Of a stretch of DNA of 44,565 nucleotides, positions 26,367 through 35,395 are shown in pieces. Origin of the DNA: Bacteroidota bacterium (lineage in GTDB: Bacteria; Bacteroidota; Rhodothermia; Rhodothermales; Bin80); NCBI GenBank assembly GCA_028873925.1, contig JAPPNA010000080.1, positions 1 through 44,565 of the forward strand, in the 5' to 3' direction. The notes beneath the pieces are model-generated. The model saw only the letters and a program-made list of their open reading frames with translations, was not told the DNA's origin and searched no databases. The position numbers and the translations under genes were made by a program. How positions within the stretch are numbered: position 1 is the stretch's first letter; each line of letters opens with the position of its first letter.

Positions 26367-27899
26367 ATGAAACAACTGATTAAGCTCTTTTCGGGGGCTG
26401 CGCTTGTGGCAGGCATGCTCATGTTGAGCTCATGCGATGCCGGGTTTGAAGAGATGAATGTCAACCCGACGCAGGCCAGCCAGGTCGACCCGAACTTCAA
26501 ATTGACCAACATCCAGGTGCGGATCAGCGGCGAGCGCTATGAGAACTGGCGCACGAATCTGATTTACAGCTCTGTGATGATCCAGCATTTTGCGACCCTG
26601 CCCGGTTACTGGGCCGGTGACAAGTACACCTACATCGGCTCCTACTCGGCTGCCATGTGGGACCGCTATTATCCGAACATAGCCAGGAATGTGGAAGACC
26701 TGCTGCTGCAGACCGAAGAAGATCCGGAGATGGCGAACATGCACCATATCGCACAAATTGTCCGGGTAATCATGTACCACCGTTTGACGGACCTGTACGG
26801 CGACGTTCCATATTCGGAAGCCGGACGCGGGTTCATTGAAGGAATCACCCAGCCCAAGTACGATGCGCAGTCCTTCATTTACCCGGACATGCTGGCCCGG
26901 TTGGAGGCCGCGGCAGGAGCGCTGAACGGCTCCATGCCCAGCTTCGGATCCGGTGATCTGATGTACGGGGGCGATGTGGATCAGTGGAAGAAGCTGGCCA
27001 ACTCGCTGATGCTGCGTCTGGGCATGCGGCTTTCCAAAGTGGATCCGGGAGCTGCACAGAGCTGGGTCCAGAAGGCCATTGCCGGGGGCACCATGACCAG
27101 TAATGCCGATATCGCCTATGTGCCGCATAACGATCCGGCCGGCTGGCGTAACGGCAACGGATCGGTCTTTCTGGCGGATGGCTCGCCGCGGATTTCCCAG
27201 TTCTTCGTCAATTGGATGGTGGCCCGTAATGATCCGCGCCTTTATGTCTACGGCATGCTGCAGCCCGGGACCACCGAGCCCATCGGCATGCCGAACGGAA
27301 GGATTACCGGTGGGTCGGACCCCAATCACGGTATTGAAAACGATCCGAGTTGGGTGCCGTGTCCAGAGGAAGTCACAGAAAACTGCGGGATGAATCGGTA
27401 TATGGTTCCCAACACGGTCTTAAAGGGGCAGGATGACCCCATGTTCTTTATGACGTATGCGGAGGTGGAGCTGCTTAAGGCAGAGGCTGCCGCCAGAGGC
27501 TGGCATTCCGGCGATGCGGCTACCCACTATGCCAATGGCGTGCGTGCGGCGATGGAGTACCTGGCTATGTACGGGCCGGAGGCCGCCATCGACGGAGCCG
27601 ATATAGACGCGTACCTGGCCGCCAATCCCTACGATCCAGCCAACGGTCTCAGGCAGATCGGTGAGCAGATCTGGGCCGCGGTTCTGTTGAACGAGTATGA
27701 GGCGTTTGCCAACTGGCGGCGTACCGGCTATCCCGAGCTCACGCCGGTCAATTACCCCGGAAACGTCACCGGCGGCACCATTCCGCGCCGTCTGCGGTAT
27801 CGTGAGGGTGAGGCGGTGGCGAACCCGGAAAATTACTCTGCGGCACTGTCGGCGCAGGGTCCGGATGAATTCACGACCCGTATGTGGTGGGATCGGTAG
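26367..27899 (+). CDS. SusD/RagB-family nutrient-binding lipoprotein
   Basis: Surface lipoprotein that closes over the SusC channel and binds the substrate. ATG 26367 (MKQLIKLFSGAALVAGMLM) opens a lipoprotein signal with lipobox LSSC; a TTG at 26343 would add 8 useless residues. The 510-residue product has the SusD-like_2 type pattern: FEEMNVNPTQASQVDP near the N-terminus, then TPR-like helical pairs (NLIYSSVMIQHFA, YHRLTDLYGDVPYSEA, MFFMTYAEVELLKAEAAARG) and the C-terminal IPRRLRYREGEAVANPENY. It is directly downstream of susC and is followed by a strong intrinsic terminator. This subgroup is often paired with transporters for peptides or unusual glycans; the ligand is unknown. Confidence 0.94.
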   Translation: MKQLIKLFSGAALVAGMLMLSSCDAGFEEMNVNPTQASQVDPNFKLTNIQVRISGERYENWRTNLIYSSVMIQHFATLPGYWAGDKYTYIGSYSAAMWDRYYPNIARNVEDLLLQTEEDPEMANMHHIAQIVRVIMYHRLTDLYGDVPYSEAGRGFIEGITQPKYDAQSFIYPDMLARLEAAAGALNGSMPSFGSGDLMYGGDVDQWKKLANSLMLRLGMRLSKVDPGAAQSWVQKAIAGGTMTSNADIAYVPHNDPAGWRNGNGSVFLADGSPRISQFFVNWMVARNDPRLYVYGMLQPGTTEPIGMPNGRITGGSDPNHGIENDPSWVPCPEEVTENCGMNRYMVPNTVLKGQDDPMFFMTYAEVELLKAEAAARGWHSGDAATHYANGVRAAMEYLAMYGPEAAIDGADIDAYLAANPYDPANGLRQIGEQIWAAVLLNEYEAFANWRRTGYPELTPVNYPGNVTGGTIPRRLRYREGEAVANPENYSAALSAQGPDEFTTRMWWDR

Positions 27900-27923
27900 C
27901 CCTCAGGCTCCCATCATGCCATT

Positions 27924-27961
27924 AAAGGGGCATCGGCTGTGAGTCGATGCCCCTTTTTTTT
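27924..27961 (+). terminator. Intrinsic terminator after susCD
   Basis: GGGGCATCG (27927-27935), 9-base loop, CGATGCCCC (27945-27953), then eight T (27954-27961); three A and three T extend the stem. A perfect 9-bp, GC-rich stem with a U-run is a typical Rho-independent terminator for the + strand. The convergent - strand gene ends at 27980, just beyond it, and the hairpin may also serve that gene, though its own U-run is short. Confidence 0.93.
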
Positions 27962-27979
27962 GGGCTGCGGCGGGAGCCC

Positions 27980-29770
27980 TCACGGCCGGTACACGAAGTC
28001 GACGGAGCGCTCTCTGGCGACTCCCTGCACCAGGTCTGTTGCTCGGACCGTGATGGTAACAGGTCCCGGCTCATGCCAGGTAGTCAGGTCAATCATCAGC
28101 TGCTCCTGCGCGACGCGCGAACTGCCTTCAAAGGTGGTGGCCGCCGACACGGTTTGTGGCCGCCGGTCATCCATGCTGCGGATGGTGTACGACACTTCAT
28201 ATCGTGTCTGTTCATCGTCCCCATAGGCGAGATGATACAGCTCAAAGTACAGACCCAGGGACAGATCCGGGGTGATCTCTGTACCGGCGTAGGGCGTAAT
28301 CAGGTTGGGGCGTGCGGCATTGGGCACCGTGATCGGTCGGATATCGCTCATTTCCAGCCGAAGACCCTCACTGTGCAGCGCCTTGATGGAGTCAAGTGAG
28401 ATCACACCGATCCCCAAGGTAGCTGTGGGTTCATACCGGCCATCGCCGGCCTGTTCCGCCCAATACTGCTGCCACTGCATGGCTAGGTTCTGAATGTCAC
28501 CGTTCAGTTCGCTCTCCCAGGTGTGCACCGGCAGGGTGCCGTTCATTGCTGCCGGGAGGCGGTAGTATCGGTGGCTCAGGGTGGTTGGCGCAAAATCCGC
28601 ACGCCGGTGGGTGCCGGTGACCACCATGAGGTAATCATCAGACGGTGCATGTCCATCCCGCCGCAGGCGGTTGACGAGGCGCCGTCGGGGCCTGAGCTGG
28701 CCGGCCTCCAGACTCCAGTAGACTTCAAGCCGCGTCACTCCGTCGGGCCGCAGAAAACGCGCCCAGCGAATGGATGGCTGCAGATGTTGGGCAATCCCGT
28801 ACACCTGCGTGGCCGAGGCCGGAACGGTTGACTGCCGACTCAGATCGTGGTGATCGTCCCGCAGCCGCTGGTCCTCAATGAGGAATTTGGCAAAGTAAAA
28901 GGGCGGTCTGGCATCCGATGTGGCCAGCGTCAGATAATTGGTGACGGCATCATAGCTGGCACCATAGTGGGGATGTTCCAGTGCTAACTGGGCCAGAATT
29001 TCCTCGAGCCAAGTCAGCAGGAGCGTGGACTTGCGCCGGTTGGCCCGCAGGTTGGGCGGGATCAGGTCTTCGGTGCTGCTGAGCCGGAATGCCTGCCTGC
29101 GTGACCTTTGCACAAACAGGTAGTGTGCGTCATCGTGAATTCCCCTATAGACCCAGATTTCGTTGCGGGGCAAGGTGCCCTCATACGGCTGCATCCGCAG
29201 GCCGGCCGTACGGAGCTTCACGGAGGTCTGCCGGAACGGATCTCCGAGGCGTATATAAATGCGTCCGCGATCATCGAGTCCTACTGAATCCCTTTCGGCG
29301 GCGAAGTGGCGCTTTGCATGGTAGATGCGGTAGAGGTGCTCTTCCAGGCGCTCATTGTGAACTGTGGCTGGTAGGGGGTCCTGGCGATGCCACCAGCTGA
29401 CCAGCACCTGGCTGTCCTGAGGATTGCCCGCGCCGATGCGAATCGCTTCGGCGGCTTTGTGCGCAATATCATCCTTCGGGATGACCAGTAACATGTAGGC
29501 CAGGTGATGCGTTAACATGGTCCGTTCATCCTCAGAAGTAATGCTCGCTGCCTGATGCAGCATACCCAGGTAGAGTGTGGCTGCCTCCTGGTAGGCCAGT
29601 ATCCGGCCTTCGTCAAACACCTCGGCGACGGCTGCCTCAACCTCCGCAAAGTCTTGCTGGGCCTGTACGACACCCGGCAGGAAGGCTACTGCCAGCAGCA
29701 CCGCGTCGACCCACAGCACCTGGCCGACCGAGCGCCGGGCACCTCCATAGAGAGACGGGTAAGTCCGCAT
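27980..29770 (-). CDS. Secreted GWxTD-domain-like protein, unknown function
   Basis: A 596-residue exported protein (signal peptide about residues 1-38, cleavage at VVQAQ). Residues 120-230 resemble the GWxTD domain found in Bacteroidota/Rhodothermota secreted proteins: WWHRQDPLPATVHNERLEEH, AKRHFA, then DDRGRIYIRLGDP and later RNEIWVYRG. The name motif itself (usually GWRTDRGR) is degenerate here, reading VGLDDRGR. The C-terminal half (about 380-590) looks beta-rich, with EVSYTIRSMDDR and VTITVRATDLVQGV, probably an Ig-like domain. The ATG at 29770 overlaps the ATG of the divergent + strand gene in the same CATG. The function of this family is not known; I would not propose one. Confidence 0.78.
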   Translation of the reverse strand: MRTYPSLYGGARRSVGQVLWVDAVLLAVAFLPGVVQAQQDFAEVEAAVAEVFDEGRILAYQEAATLYLGMLHQAASITSEDERTMLTHHLAYMLLVIPKDDIAHKAAEAIRIGAGNPQDSQVLVSWWHRQDPLPATVHNERLEEHLYRIYHAKRHFAAERDSVGLDDRGRIYIRLGDPFRQTSVKLRTAGLRMQPYEGTLPRNEIWVYRGIHDDAHYLFVQRSRRQAFRLSSTEDLIPPNLRANRRKSTLLLTWLEEILAQLALEHPHYGASYDAVTNYLTLATSDARPPFYFAKFLIEDQRLRDDHHDLSRQSTVPASATQVYGIAQHLQPSIRWARFLRPDGVTRLEVYWSLEAGQLRPRRRLVNRLRRDGHAPSDDYLMVVTGTHRRADFAPTTLSHRYYRLPAAMNGTLPVHTWESELNGDIQNLAMQWQQYWAEQAGDGRYEPTATLGIGVISLDSIKALHSEGLRLEMSDIRPITVPNAARPNLITPYAGTEITPDLSLGLYFELYHLAYGDDEQTRYEVSYTIRSMDDRRPQTVSAATTFEGSSRVAQEQLMIDLTTWHEPGPVTITVRATDLVQGVARERSVDFVYRP

Positions 29771-32700
29771 GGATAGGAGCTACGGTCTGTACCGTTTAGC
29801 TGTGGGGTGCGTTATGGTGATGCTGTTGAGCAGCTGCCAGCGTGATGAGCCCCTGTTTGCGCTTACGTCTCCGGGCAGGACCGGAGTAGACTTCAATAAC
29901 GTAATTATTGAACAGCAGAGCTTCAATGTACTTGACTATGAGTACTTCTACAACGGGGCTGGCGTGGCAGCCGGAGATATCAACAATGACGGACTGCCGG
30001 ATTTGTTCTTTACGGCCAACCTGGGACCGGACCGGCTTTATCTGAATCTCGGGGACTGGCAATTCCAGGACATCACGGAGCGGGCCGGCATTGTTAATCC
30101 GCCAACCTGGACTACCGGCGTAACCATGGCGGATGTGAACGGGGATGGCTGGCTTGACATCTATGTTTGTCGCAGCGGGAAGGTATCCGCGGATCGTCGC
30201 CGCAATGTGCTGTACATCAATAACGGCGACCTTACCTTTACAGAGCAGGCGGCTGCCTATGGTTTGGACGATTCGGCTTATTCCAATCACGGCAATTTCT
30301 TTGATTATGACCGGGATGGCGATTTGGACCTGTACCTGCTGAATCATTCCATAAGGCGCTATACCAGGTTTGACGTGGAATACATGCGTGCTCAGCGGGA
30401 CTCGCTTGCGGGCGACAAGTTGTTTCGCAATGACGGGGGGTATTTCACCGATATCAGTGACTCGACGGGCATTATCGGCAATCCATTGGGATTCGGTTTG
30501 AGTGCCGTAGTCAGCGACATCGACCAGGATGGCTGGCCGGACATTTATGTCTCCAACGACTACATCGAAGACGATTACCTGTATATCAACCAGCGCGATG
30601 GCACCTTTGCGGAGTCCATTCGCGCCTATCTCACGCACACCTCCTATTCGTCAATGGGTGCGGATATCGCGGACATTAATCACGATCTGCACCCGGACAT
30701 TGTGACTCTGGACATGCTGGCGGAGGACAATTATCGGCAGAAGATCCTCAAGGGGCCTGAGGATCATGTATTCTACGAGCAGTTCCGCAAGGATGGATTC
30801 CACGAGCAGTATATGCGCAACATGCTCCATGTCTGGCACGAGGGGGATTACATGGAGGTCGGCCAGTTGGCCGGCGTGTCCAACACGGATTGGAGTTGGG
30901 CCGCATTGTTTGCGGACTTTGATCTGGATAGTCACCCGGACCTGTTGGTTACCAACGGCTATTTGCGGGACTACACCAATCTGGATTTTCTGCGCGCCAC
31001 GCTGCCGAACGCGTACCAGGAGGCCAGCAGCAGGGGGGAGGCCCTTTCCACGCTGGACATGGTGCAGCACATGCCAACCACCCGGATTCCCAATTACGTT
31101 TTCCAGGGCGGTGGTCATTTGATTTTTACCGATCGGACCGAGGCTTGGGGGCTGGATAAGCCGACGCACTCCAATGGTGCGGTCTGGGCGGATTTGGATG
31201 GCGATCTGGATCTGGATCTGATTATCAACAATATCAACGAGCCAGCATTCCTGTACCGGAATCAGGTTGAGGAATCGGGCAGCGCTTTGAAGGTGATTTT
31301 ACGGGGCGGAAGCGGCAATACGGGGGGCATTGGGGCCAGGGTGACCCTGCGTGGGGACGGTTTTCAGGCCATGCAGGAGCTGCAGCCGGTAAGAGGCTAC
31401 TTGTCTTCAGTGGAGCCGGTGCTGGTGTTCGGTACTCCGCAATTGGAGAGGGTGGATGTGGAGGTGCGGTGGCCGGACGGGAGTGTCCGGATTCTGACGG
31501 ATGTGCCTACCGGGCAGGTACTGACGCTGCGCCATGATGACGGGTCGGTAGGGGAATCAGCAGATCACCAGCTCAGCCATACCTCTGGCCTGTTCCGGCG
31601 GGTGGCCCGGTCGGGGCTTGACTATATTCACAGAGAGGATCTGTTCAGTGACTTTGATATCCAGCCGTTGATGCCGCAGCTGCTGTCGCGGGAAGGGCCA
31701 GCCCTGGCGGCAGGCGATGTAAACCGTGACGGATTGTTGGATGTATTCGCAGGCGGCGCGCACAATCAGCCCGGGGGGTTGTACCTGCAGCAGGCGGGAG
31801 GTACCTTCGTGGCTGCGGGGATTCCGGAAATTGCTGCGGATTCCCTGTATGAGGATGTGGATGCCGCCTTTGCAGATTTCAACGGTGATGGTGCAGTCGA
31901 TCTGTATGTGGTAAGTGGAGGAGCCTCGTACGAGCCTGATCAGCCCATATATCAGGATCGGCTTTACTTGAATATGGGCTTTGGACAGTTTGCGGCTTCG
32001 TCGGACTGGCTTCCGGCCCTCCGAACAAGCGGCAGTGTGGTGGCCCCCAATGATTTTGATTCGGATGGAGATGTGGACCTGTTTGTGGGGGGCAGGCTGG
32101 TGCCGACGCAGTATCCGGCAGCGCCGAGAAGTTACCTGCTGGTTAACACGGGAGAAGGGTTTGTTGATGCCACAGCGTTGATGGCACCGGACCTGATGGA
32201 GGCGGGCATGGTTACCGCAGCTGTTTGGGCTGATGTCCATGCGTCGGTGGGTGATGAACTTATCATTGCCGGAGAATGGATGCCGGTGCGCGCGTTTACC
32301 GCCAATGCGCAGGGGATTTTTCGTGAAGTGTCCTCCTCCCTTGGCCTTGAGCATACGTCTGGATTCTGGAATGTTGTGGTGGCGGCGGATATTGATCTGG
32401 ACGGTGACACGGACCTGATTGCTGGCAATCGAGGCACCAATTCCCTGATACGGGTCTCACCGGAAAGTCCGGCCAGTCTGTATGCCGGAGATCTTGATCG
32501 GTCCGGTACCTGGGACTTGGTCATGGGGTCCTACCTCAAGGGATTTGATGCTCCGCTGGCTTCCAGAGATCAGATGATTGAGCAGATGCCCTCACTTGCG
32601 ACCAGATTTGATACGTACGAGTCTTATGCACACGCCACCACATATGATCTGGTCATAGGCACTCCCGATCTGAATCTGATGGCTGTGATGGGTGAATCGA

Positions 32701-33059
32701 TGGTGTTTATGCGGCAGGAGGACGGAACGTTTCTGGGCCAGCCTCTTCCCCTCGCGGCGCAGGTGGCTCCGGTGCGCAGTATTCTGGTGCGGGATGTCAG
32801 CGCCGATGATCAGCCGGATTTGATTCTGGCGGGCAACCAGTACGGCAATCGGGCGGAAGAGGGTCGCTTGCATGCGGGCAGGGGGGTGATACTGGAAGGC
32901 CGTGGGAACGGCATTTTTGAGGTTATGCGTTCCGCGGGATTTTCCGCGAAGGGGGATGTGCGGCATCTGCTGCCGGTTTCGGTGGCGGATGAGGAATGGA
33001 TAGTGGTAGGGCGCAACAATTCCTTCCTGGATGTCTATACGCGGACAGCGCAGAGATAA
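29769..33059 (+). CDS. Large FG-GAP/VCBS repeat lipoprotein with ASPIC-UnbV domain
   Basis: A 1096-residue surface or periplasmic lipoprotein (signal VGCVMVMLLSSC, lipobox Cys). It carries about 14 calcium-binding FG-GAP/VCBS-type repeats of the form D-x-N/D-x-D-G-x-x-D, e.g. DINNDGLPDLFF, DVNGDGWLDIYV, DYDRDGDLDLYL, DIDQDGWPDIYV, DLDGDLDLDLII, DVNRDGLLDVFA, DFNGDGAVDLYV, DFDSDGDVDLFV and DIDLDGDTDLIA. They form two seven-bladed beta-propellers. Between them (about residues 515-590) sits an ASPIC/UnbV-type domain (GGIGARVTLRGDGF, QPVRGYLSSVEP, VDVEVRWPDGSVRI). Such proteins are abundant in Bacteroidota and often sit beside SusCD genes; adhesion or glycan binding is the usual guess. Its ATG overlaps that of the GWxTD-like gene head to head. 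Confidence 0.9.
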   Translation: MDRSYGLYRLAVGCVMVMLLSSCQRDEPLFALTSPGRTGVDFNNVIIEQQSFNVLDYEYFYNGAGVAAGDINNDGLPDLFFTANLGPDRLYLNLGDWQFQDITERAGIVNPPTWTTGVTMADVNGDGWLDIYVCRSGKVSADRRRNVLYINNGDLTFTEQAAAYGLDDSAYSNHGNFFDYDRDGDLDLYLLNHSIRRYTRFDVEYMRAQRDSLAGDKLFRNDGGYFTDISDSTGIIGNPLGFGLSAVVSDIDQDGWPDIYVSNDYIEDDYLYINQRDGTFAESIRAYLTHTSYSSMGADIADINHDLHPDIVTLDMLAEDNYRQKILKGPEDHVFYEQFRKDGFHEQYMRNMLHVWHEGDYMEVGQLAGVSNTDWSWAALFADFDLDSHPDLLVTNGYLRDYTNLDFLRATLPNAYQEASSRGEALSTLDMVQHMPTTRIPNYVFQGGGHLIFTDRTEAWGLDKPTHSNGAVWADLDGDLDLDLIINNINEPAFLYRNQVEESGSALKVILRGGSGNTGGIGARVTLRGDGFQAMQELQPVRGYLSSVEPVLVFGTPQLERVDVEVRWPDGSVRILTDVPTGQVLTLRHDDGSVGESADHQLSHTSGLFRRVARSGLDYIHREDLFSDFDIQPLMPQLLSREGPALAAGDVNRDGLLDVFAGGAHNQPGGLYLQQAGGTFVAAGIPEIAADSLYEDVDAAFADFNGDGAVDLYVVSGGASYEPDQPIYQDRLYLNMGFGQFAASSDWLPALRTSGSVVAPNDFDSDGDVDLFVGGRLVPTQYPAAPRSYLLVNTGEGFVDATALMAPDLMEAGMVTAAVWADVHASVGDELIIAGEWMPVRAFTANAQGIFREVSSSLGLEHTSGFWNVVVAADIDLDGDTDLIAGNRGTNSLIRVSPESPASLYAGDLDRSGTWDLVMGSYLKGFDAPLASRDQMIEQMPSLATRFDTYESYAHATTYDLVIGTPDLNLMAVMGESMVFMRQEDGTFLGQPLPLAAQVAPVRSILVRDVSADDQPDLILAGNQYGNRAEEGRLHAGRGVILEGRGNGIFEVMRSAGFSAKGDVRHLLPVSVADEEWIVVGRNNSFLDVYTRTAQR

Positions 33060-33064
33060 ACGCC

Positions 33065-33994
33065 ATGAAAATCCTCGTCACCGGCGGGGCCGGATTTATC
33101 GGGTCCCACGTGTCAGAAGCCCTTTGTTTGGCGGGTCATCAGGTGGACATCCTGGATGATCTCTCAAGCGGGCAGCGGGCCAATGTGCCCCGGGGTGCGC
33201 GGCTGATGGTTGAGGATATCCGCTCCGAAGCTGCGGCTGAACTGATCAGGAAGGAAGGTTATGCAACGATAGTCCATCACGCGGCTCAGATGGATGTGCG
33301 GCGGTCCGTGGCTGACCCCGGGTTGGATGCCGGGATCAATCTGCTGGGCCTGTTGAATCTGATGGAAGCGGGTCGATCAGCAGGTCTGGAGCGGGTGATT
33401 TTTGCGTCCACCGGCGGAGCATTGTATGGTGAGCCCGAACAGGGGCCGCAGCCGGAGACTCATTCAACCCGACCGGTATCGCCGTACGGCATCGCGAAAC
33501 TGGCCAGTGAACAGTATCTGTATTTCTATCAGCAGCAGTACGGTATCCGATATGTCGCTTTACGGTACGGCAATGTGTACGGACCACGGCAGAATCCGCA
33601 CGGGGAAGCCGGGGTGGTGGCCATTTTCACCCAGCGGCTGCTGGATGGCCAACTGGTGACGATTCATGGAGATGGCCTTCAGACGCGGGATTACATATAT
33701 GTGGCCGATGTAGCCCGGGCCAATCTGGCAGCTCTCAACTATGAGGGTCCCTCCGGGGCCTTCAACATCGGCACCGGCCGGGAAACGGATGTGGTCAACC
33801 TTTTTGAGCGGATCCGTGCGGCTTTGGGCATAAACACCCGTGTCATATATGGCCCGGCCAAACCTGGAGAGCAGCGGCGCAGCGTCCTGAACTGCACGAA
33901 GGCCGCAGAGCACCTGCGTTGGCACCCGCAGATCGGCATACGAGAGGGATTAACATTAACCGCTCGCTGGTTTGCATCCAATTGGGCTCCCTAA
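33065..33994 (+). CDS. NAD-dependent sugar-nucleotide epimerase (GalE-like)
   Basis: A 309-residue short-chain dehydrogenase of the extended type. ATG 33065 gives MKILVTGGAGFIGSHVSEAL, whose TGGAGFIGSH is the NAD-binding GxxGxxG motif; a longer frame from 32996 overlaps the upstream gene and has no similarity. The active-site motif is YGIAK (SPYGIAKLASEQYL), with the upstream Ser/Thr in FASTGGALYG. VALRYGNVYGPRQNPHGEAGVV and YIYVADVARANLAAL are typical of UDP-glucose 4-epimerase and related enzymes. It begins 5 bases after the FG-GAP gene and ends 2 bases before scpA. It probably makes a UDP-sugar for surface polysaccharide; the exact sugar is not defined. Confidence 0.9.
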   Translation: MKILVTGGAGFIGSHVSEALCLAGHQVDILDDLSSGQRANVPRGARLMVEDIRSEAAAELIRKEGYATIVHHAAQMDVRRSVADPGLDAGINLLGLLNLMEAGRSAGLERVIFASTGGALYGEPEQGPQPETHSTRPVSPYGIAKLASEQYLYFYQQQYGIRYVALRYGNVYGPRQNPHGEAGVVAIFTQRLLDGQLVTIHGDGLQTRDYIYVADVARANLAALNYEGPSGAFNIGTGRETDVVNLFERIRAALGINTRVIYGPAKPGEQRRSVLNCTKAAEHLRWHPQIGIREGLTLTARWFASNWAP

Positions 33995-33996
33995 GC

Positions 33997-34722
33997 ATGT
34001 ACGAGGTGCGTCTACGGGATTTTGAGGGGCCGCTGGATCTGCTGCTGTTTCTGATTCAGCGTGAGGAGGTGGACATCTTTGATATTCCGGTGGCGAGAAT
34101 TACCGATGAGTATCTGGCCTATGTGAACGCCGCTGTGGAGCTTGATCTGGACAGCGTGGCGGATTTCATTTACCTGGCCTCCATGCTGATTCGGATCAAG
34201 GCCAGAATGCTGCTGCCGCGGCCTGAACTGGATGAGCAGGGGGAGCTCATTGATCCTCGTCAGGCTTTGATTGAACAGCTGCTGGAATATGTCCGTTATA
34301 AGGATGCGGCGGGTCAGTTGGGTCAATTGCAGTCCCGTCGGGAGCGTCTGTTTACCCGAGGAGAGGCTTCCAGGCCCTTTCAGCCGGAGGTGGAGGATGC
34401 CTTTGTCAATACGACGGTATACGACCTCGTGGGTGCGCTCCGGCGTGTATTGCAGGAGGATCCTGAAGAGCCTCAGGTCACCGTGAATGCGATTGACTAC
34501 ACGGTAGCGAAGCAGCGCGAGTTTGTGGTGGGATGGGTTCGGGTCCGGGAAGCCGGTCGGTTTGCCAACATGGTCAGCGGATACTCAAAGGGATTTGCGA
34601 TTGCCACATTCCTGGCGGTACTGGAACTGGCGCAGCAGGGAACGGTGACTATAGAGCCGGATTACGGCCATGACGACTTTATTATTGCCGCGGTGAACGG
34701 GAGGGCAGATGGCGGAAATTGA
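33997..34722 (+). CDS. scpA: Segregation and condensation protein A
   Basis: Kleisin subunit that bridges the SMC heads in the chromosome-condensing SMC-ScpAB complex. ATG 33997 (MYEVRLRDFEGPLDLLLFLI) gives 241 residues; the frame is open upstream inside the epimerase gene but the kleisin signature starts here. Typical segments are FEGPLDLLLFLIQREEVDIFDIPVARITDEYL (N-terminal, binds the SMC neck) and the DFIYLASMLIRIKARMLLPRP helix. The C-terminal winged helix (FATFLAVLELAQQGTVTIEP-like) closes it. It overlaps scpB by 14 bases. Confidence 0.93.
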   Translation: MYEVRLRDFEGPLDLLLFLIQREEVDIFDIPVARITDEYLAYVNAAVELDLDSVADFIYLASMLIRIKARMLLPRPELDEQGELIDPRQALIEQLLEYVRYKDAAGQLGQLQSRRERLFTRGEASRPFQPEVEDAFVNTTVYDLVGALRRVLQEDPEEPQVTVNAIDYTVAKQREFVVGWVRVREAGRFANMVSGYSKGFAIATFLAVLELAQQGTVTIEPDYGHDDFIIAAVNGRADGGN

Positions 34723-35341
34723 AGTGGCTGCAGACCGTACGCTGGTTAATATGGTGGAGGCCTTGGTCTTCGCGGCTGACGAACCGGTCAGTGCGGCGGA
34801 GATTGCCAGGACTTATCAGGTCGTCACAGAGGCTCAAGGTCCTGACGAAGAAGCGATTGAAGACGCGGTGGACCTGCTCAACCGGGCTTATCAGCAGAAC
34901 GGGCATGTACTCAGGATTGAGCAGTGGGCGGGTGGCTACCGGATGGCCACGAGGGACCGGGCAGCGGCGTATCTCGAGGAGTTCTTCAAGCAGATCCGTC
35001 GCGTAAAGCTGAGTCGTCCATTGATGGAGACACTTGCCATTGTCAGTTACCGCCAGCCGGTCACGCGCCTGGAGGTTGATCAGGTGCGCGGCGTGAATTC
35101 GGATTATGCGTTGCGGCGGCTGCTGGAGTTGGATATGATTCTGATAACCGGTCGTTCGAAATCCATCGGTCAGCCGCTGTTGTACGGCACGACGGATCAT
35201 TTTCTGGAAACATTCGGGCTGAACGACCTCAATGATCTACCGAATCTGCGTGACATCGAGGCGCTGCTGGATGATCCGGATTTCAGTGTGGAGCGGGCCC
35301 GCCTTTTGATCCTGAACGGTCTGGACGCTTCGGAGTCCTGA
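34709..35341 (+). CDS. scpB: Segregation and condensation protein B
   Basis: Two-winged-helix partner of ScpA in the SMC complex. The 210-residue protein has VNMVEALVFAADEPVSAAEIAR, QWAGGYRMATRDRAA and the strongly conserved LSRPLMETLAIVSYRQPVTRLEVDQVRGVNSDYALRRLLE, then the end YGTTDHFLETFGLNDLNDLPNL. Its start lies inside scpA (14-base overlap), so the two are translationally coupled. The stop is 54 bases from the end of the convergent propeller gene; no clear terminator is seen between. Confidence 0.95.
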   Translation: MAEIEVAADRTLVNMVEALVFAADEPVSAAEIARTYQVVTEAQGPDEEAIEDAVDLLNRAYQQNGHVLRIEQWAGGYRMATRDRAAAYLEEFFKQIRRVKLSRPLMETLAIVSYRQPVTRLEVDQVRGVNSDYALRRLLELDMILITGRSKSIGQPLLYGTTDHFLETFGLNDLNDLPNLRDIEALLDDPDFSVERARLLILNGLDASES

Positions 35342-35395
35342 TTTTGTGGGCCTCCCGGTGCCTACAGAGTGTGAGATACGGATATATGCAGGGGA

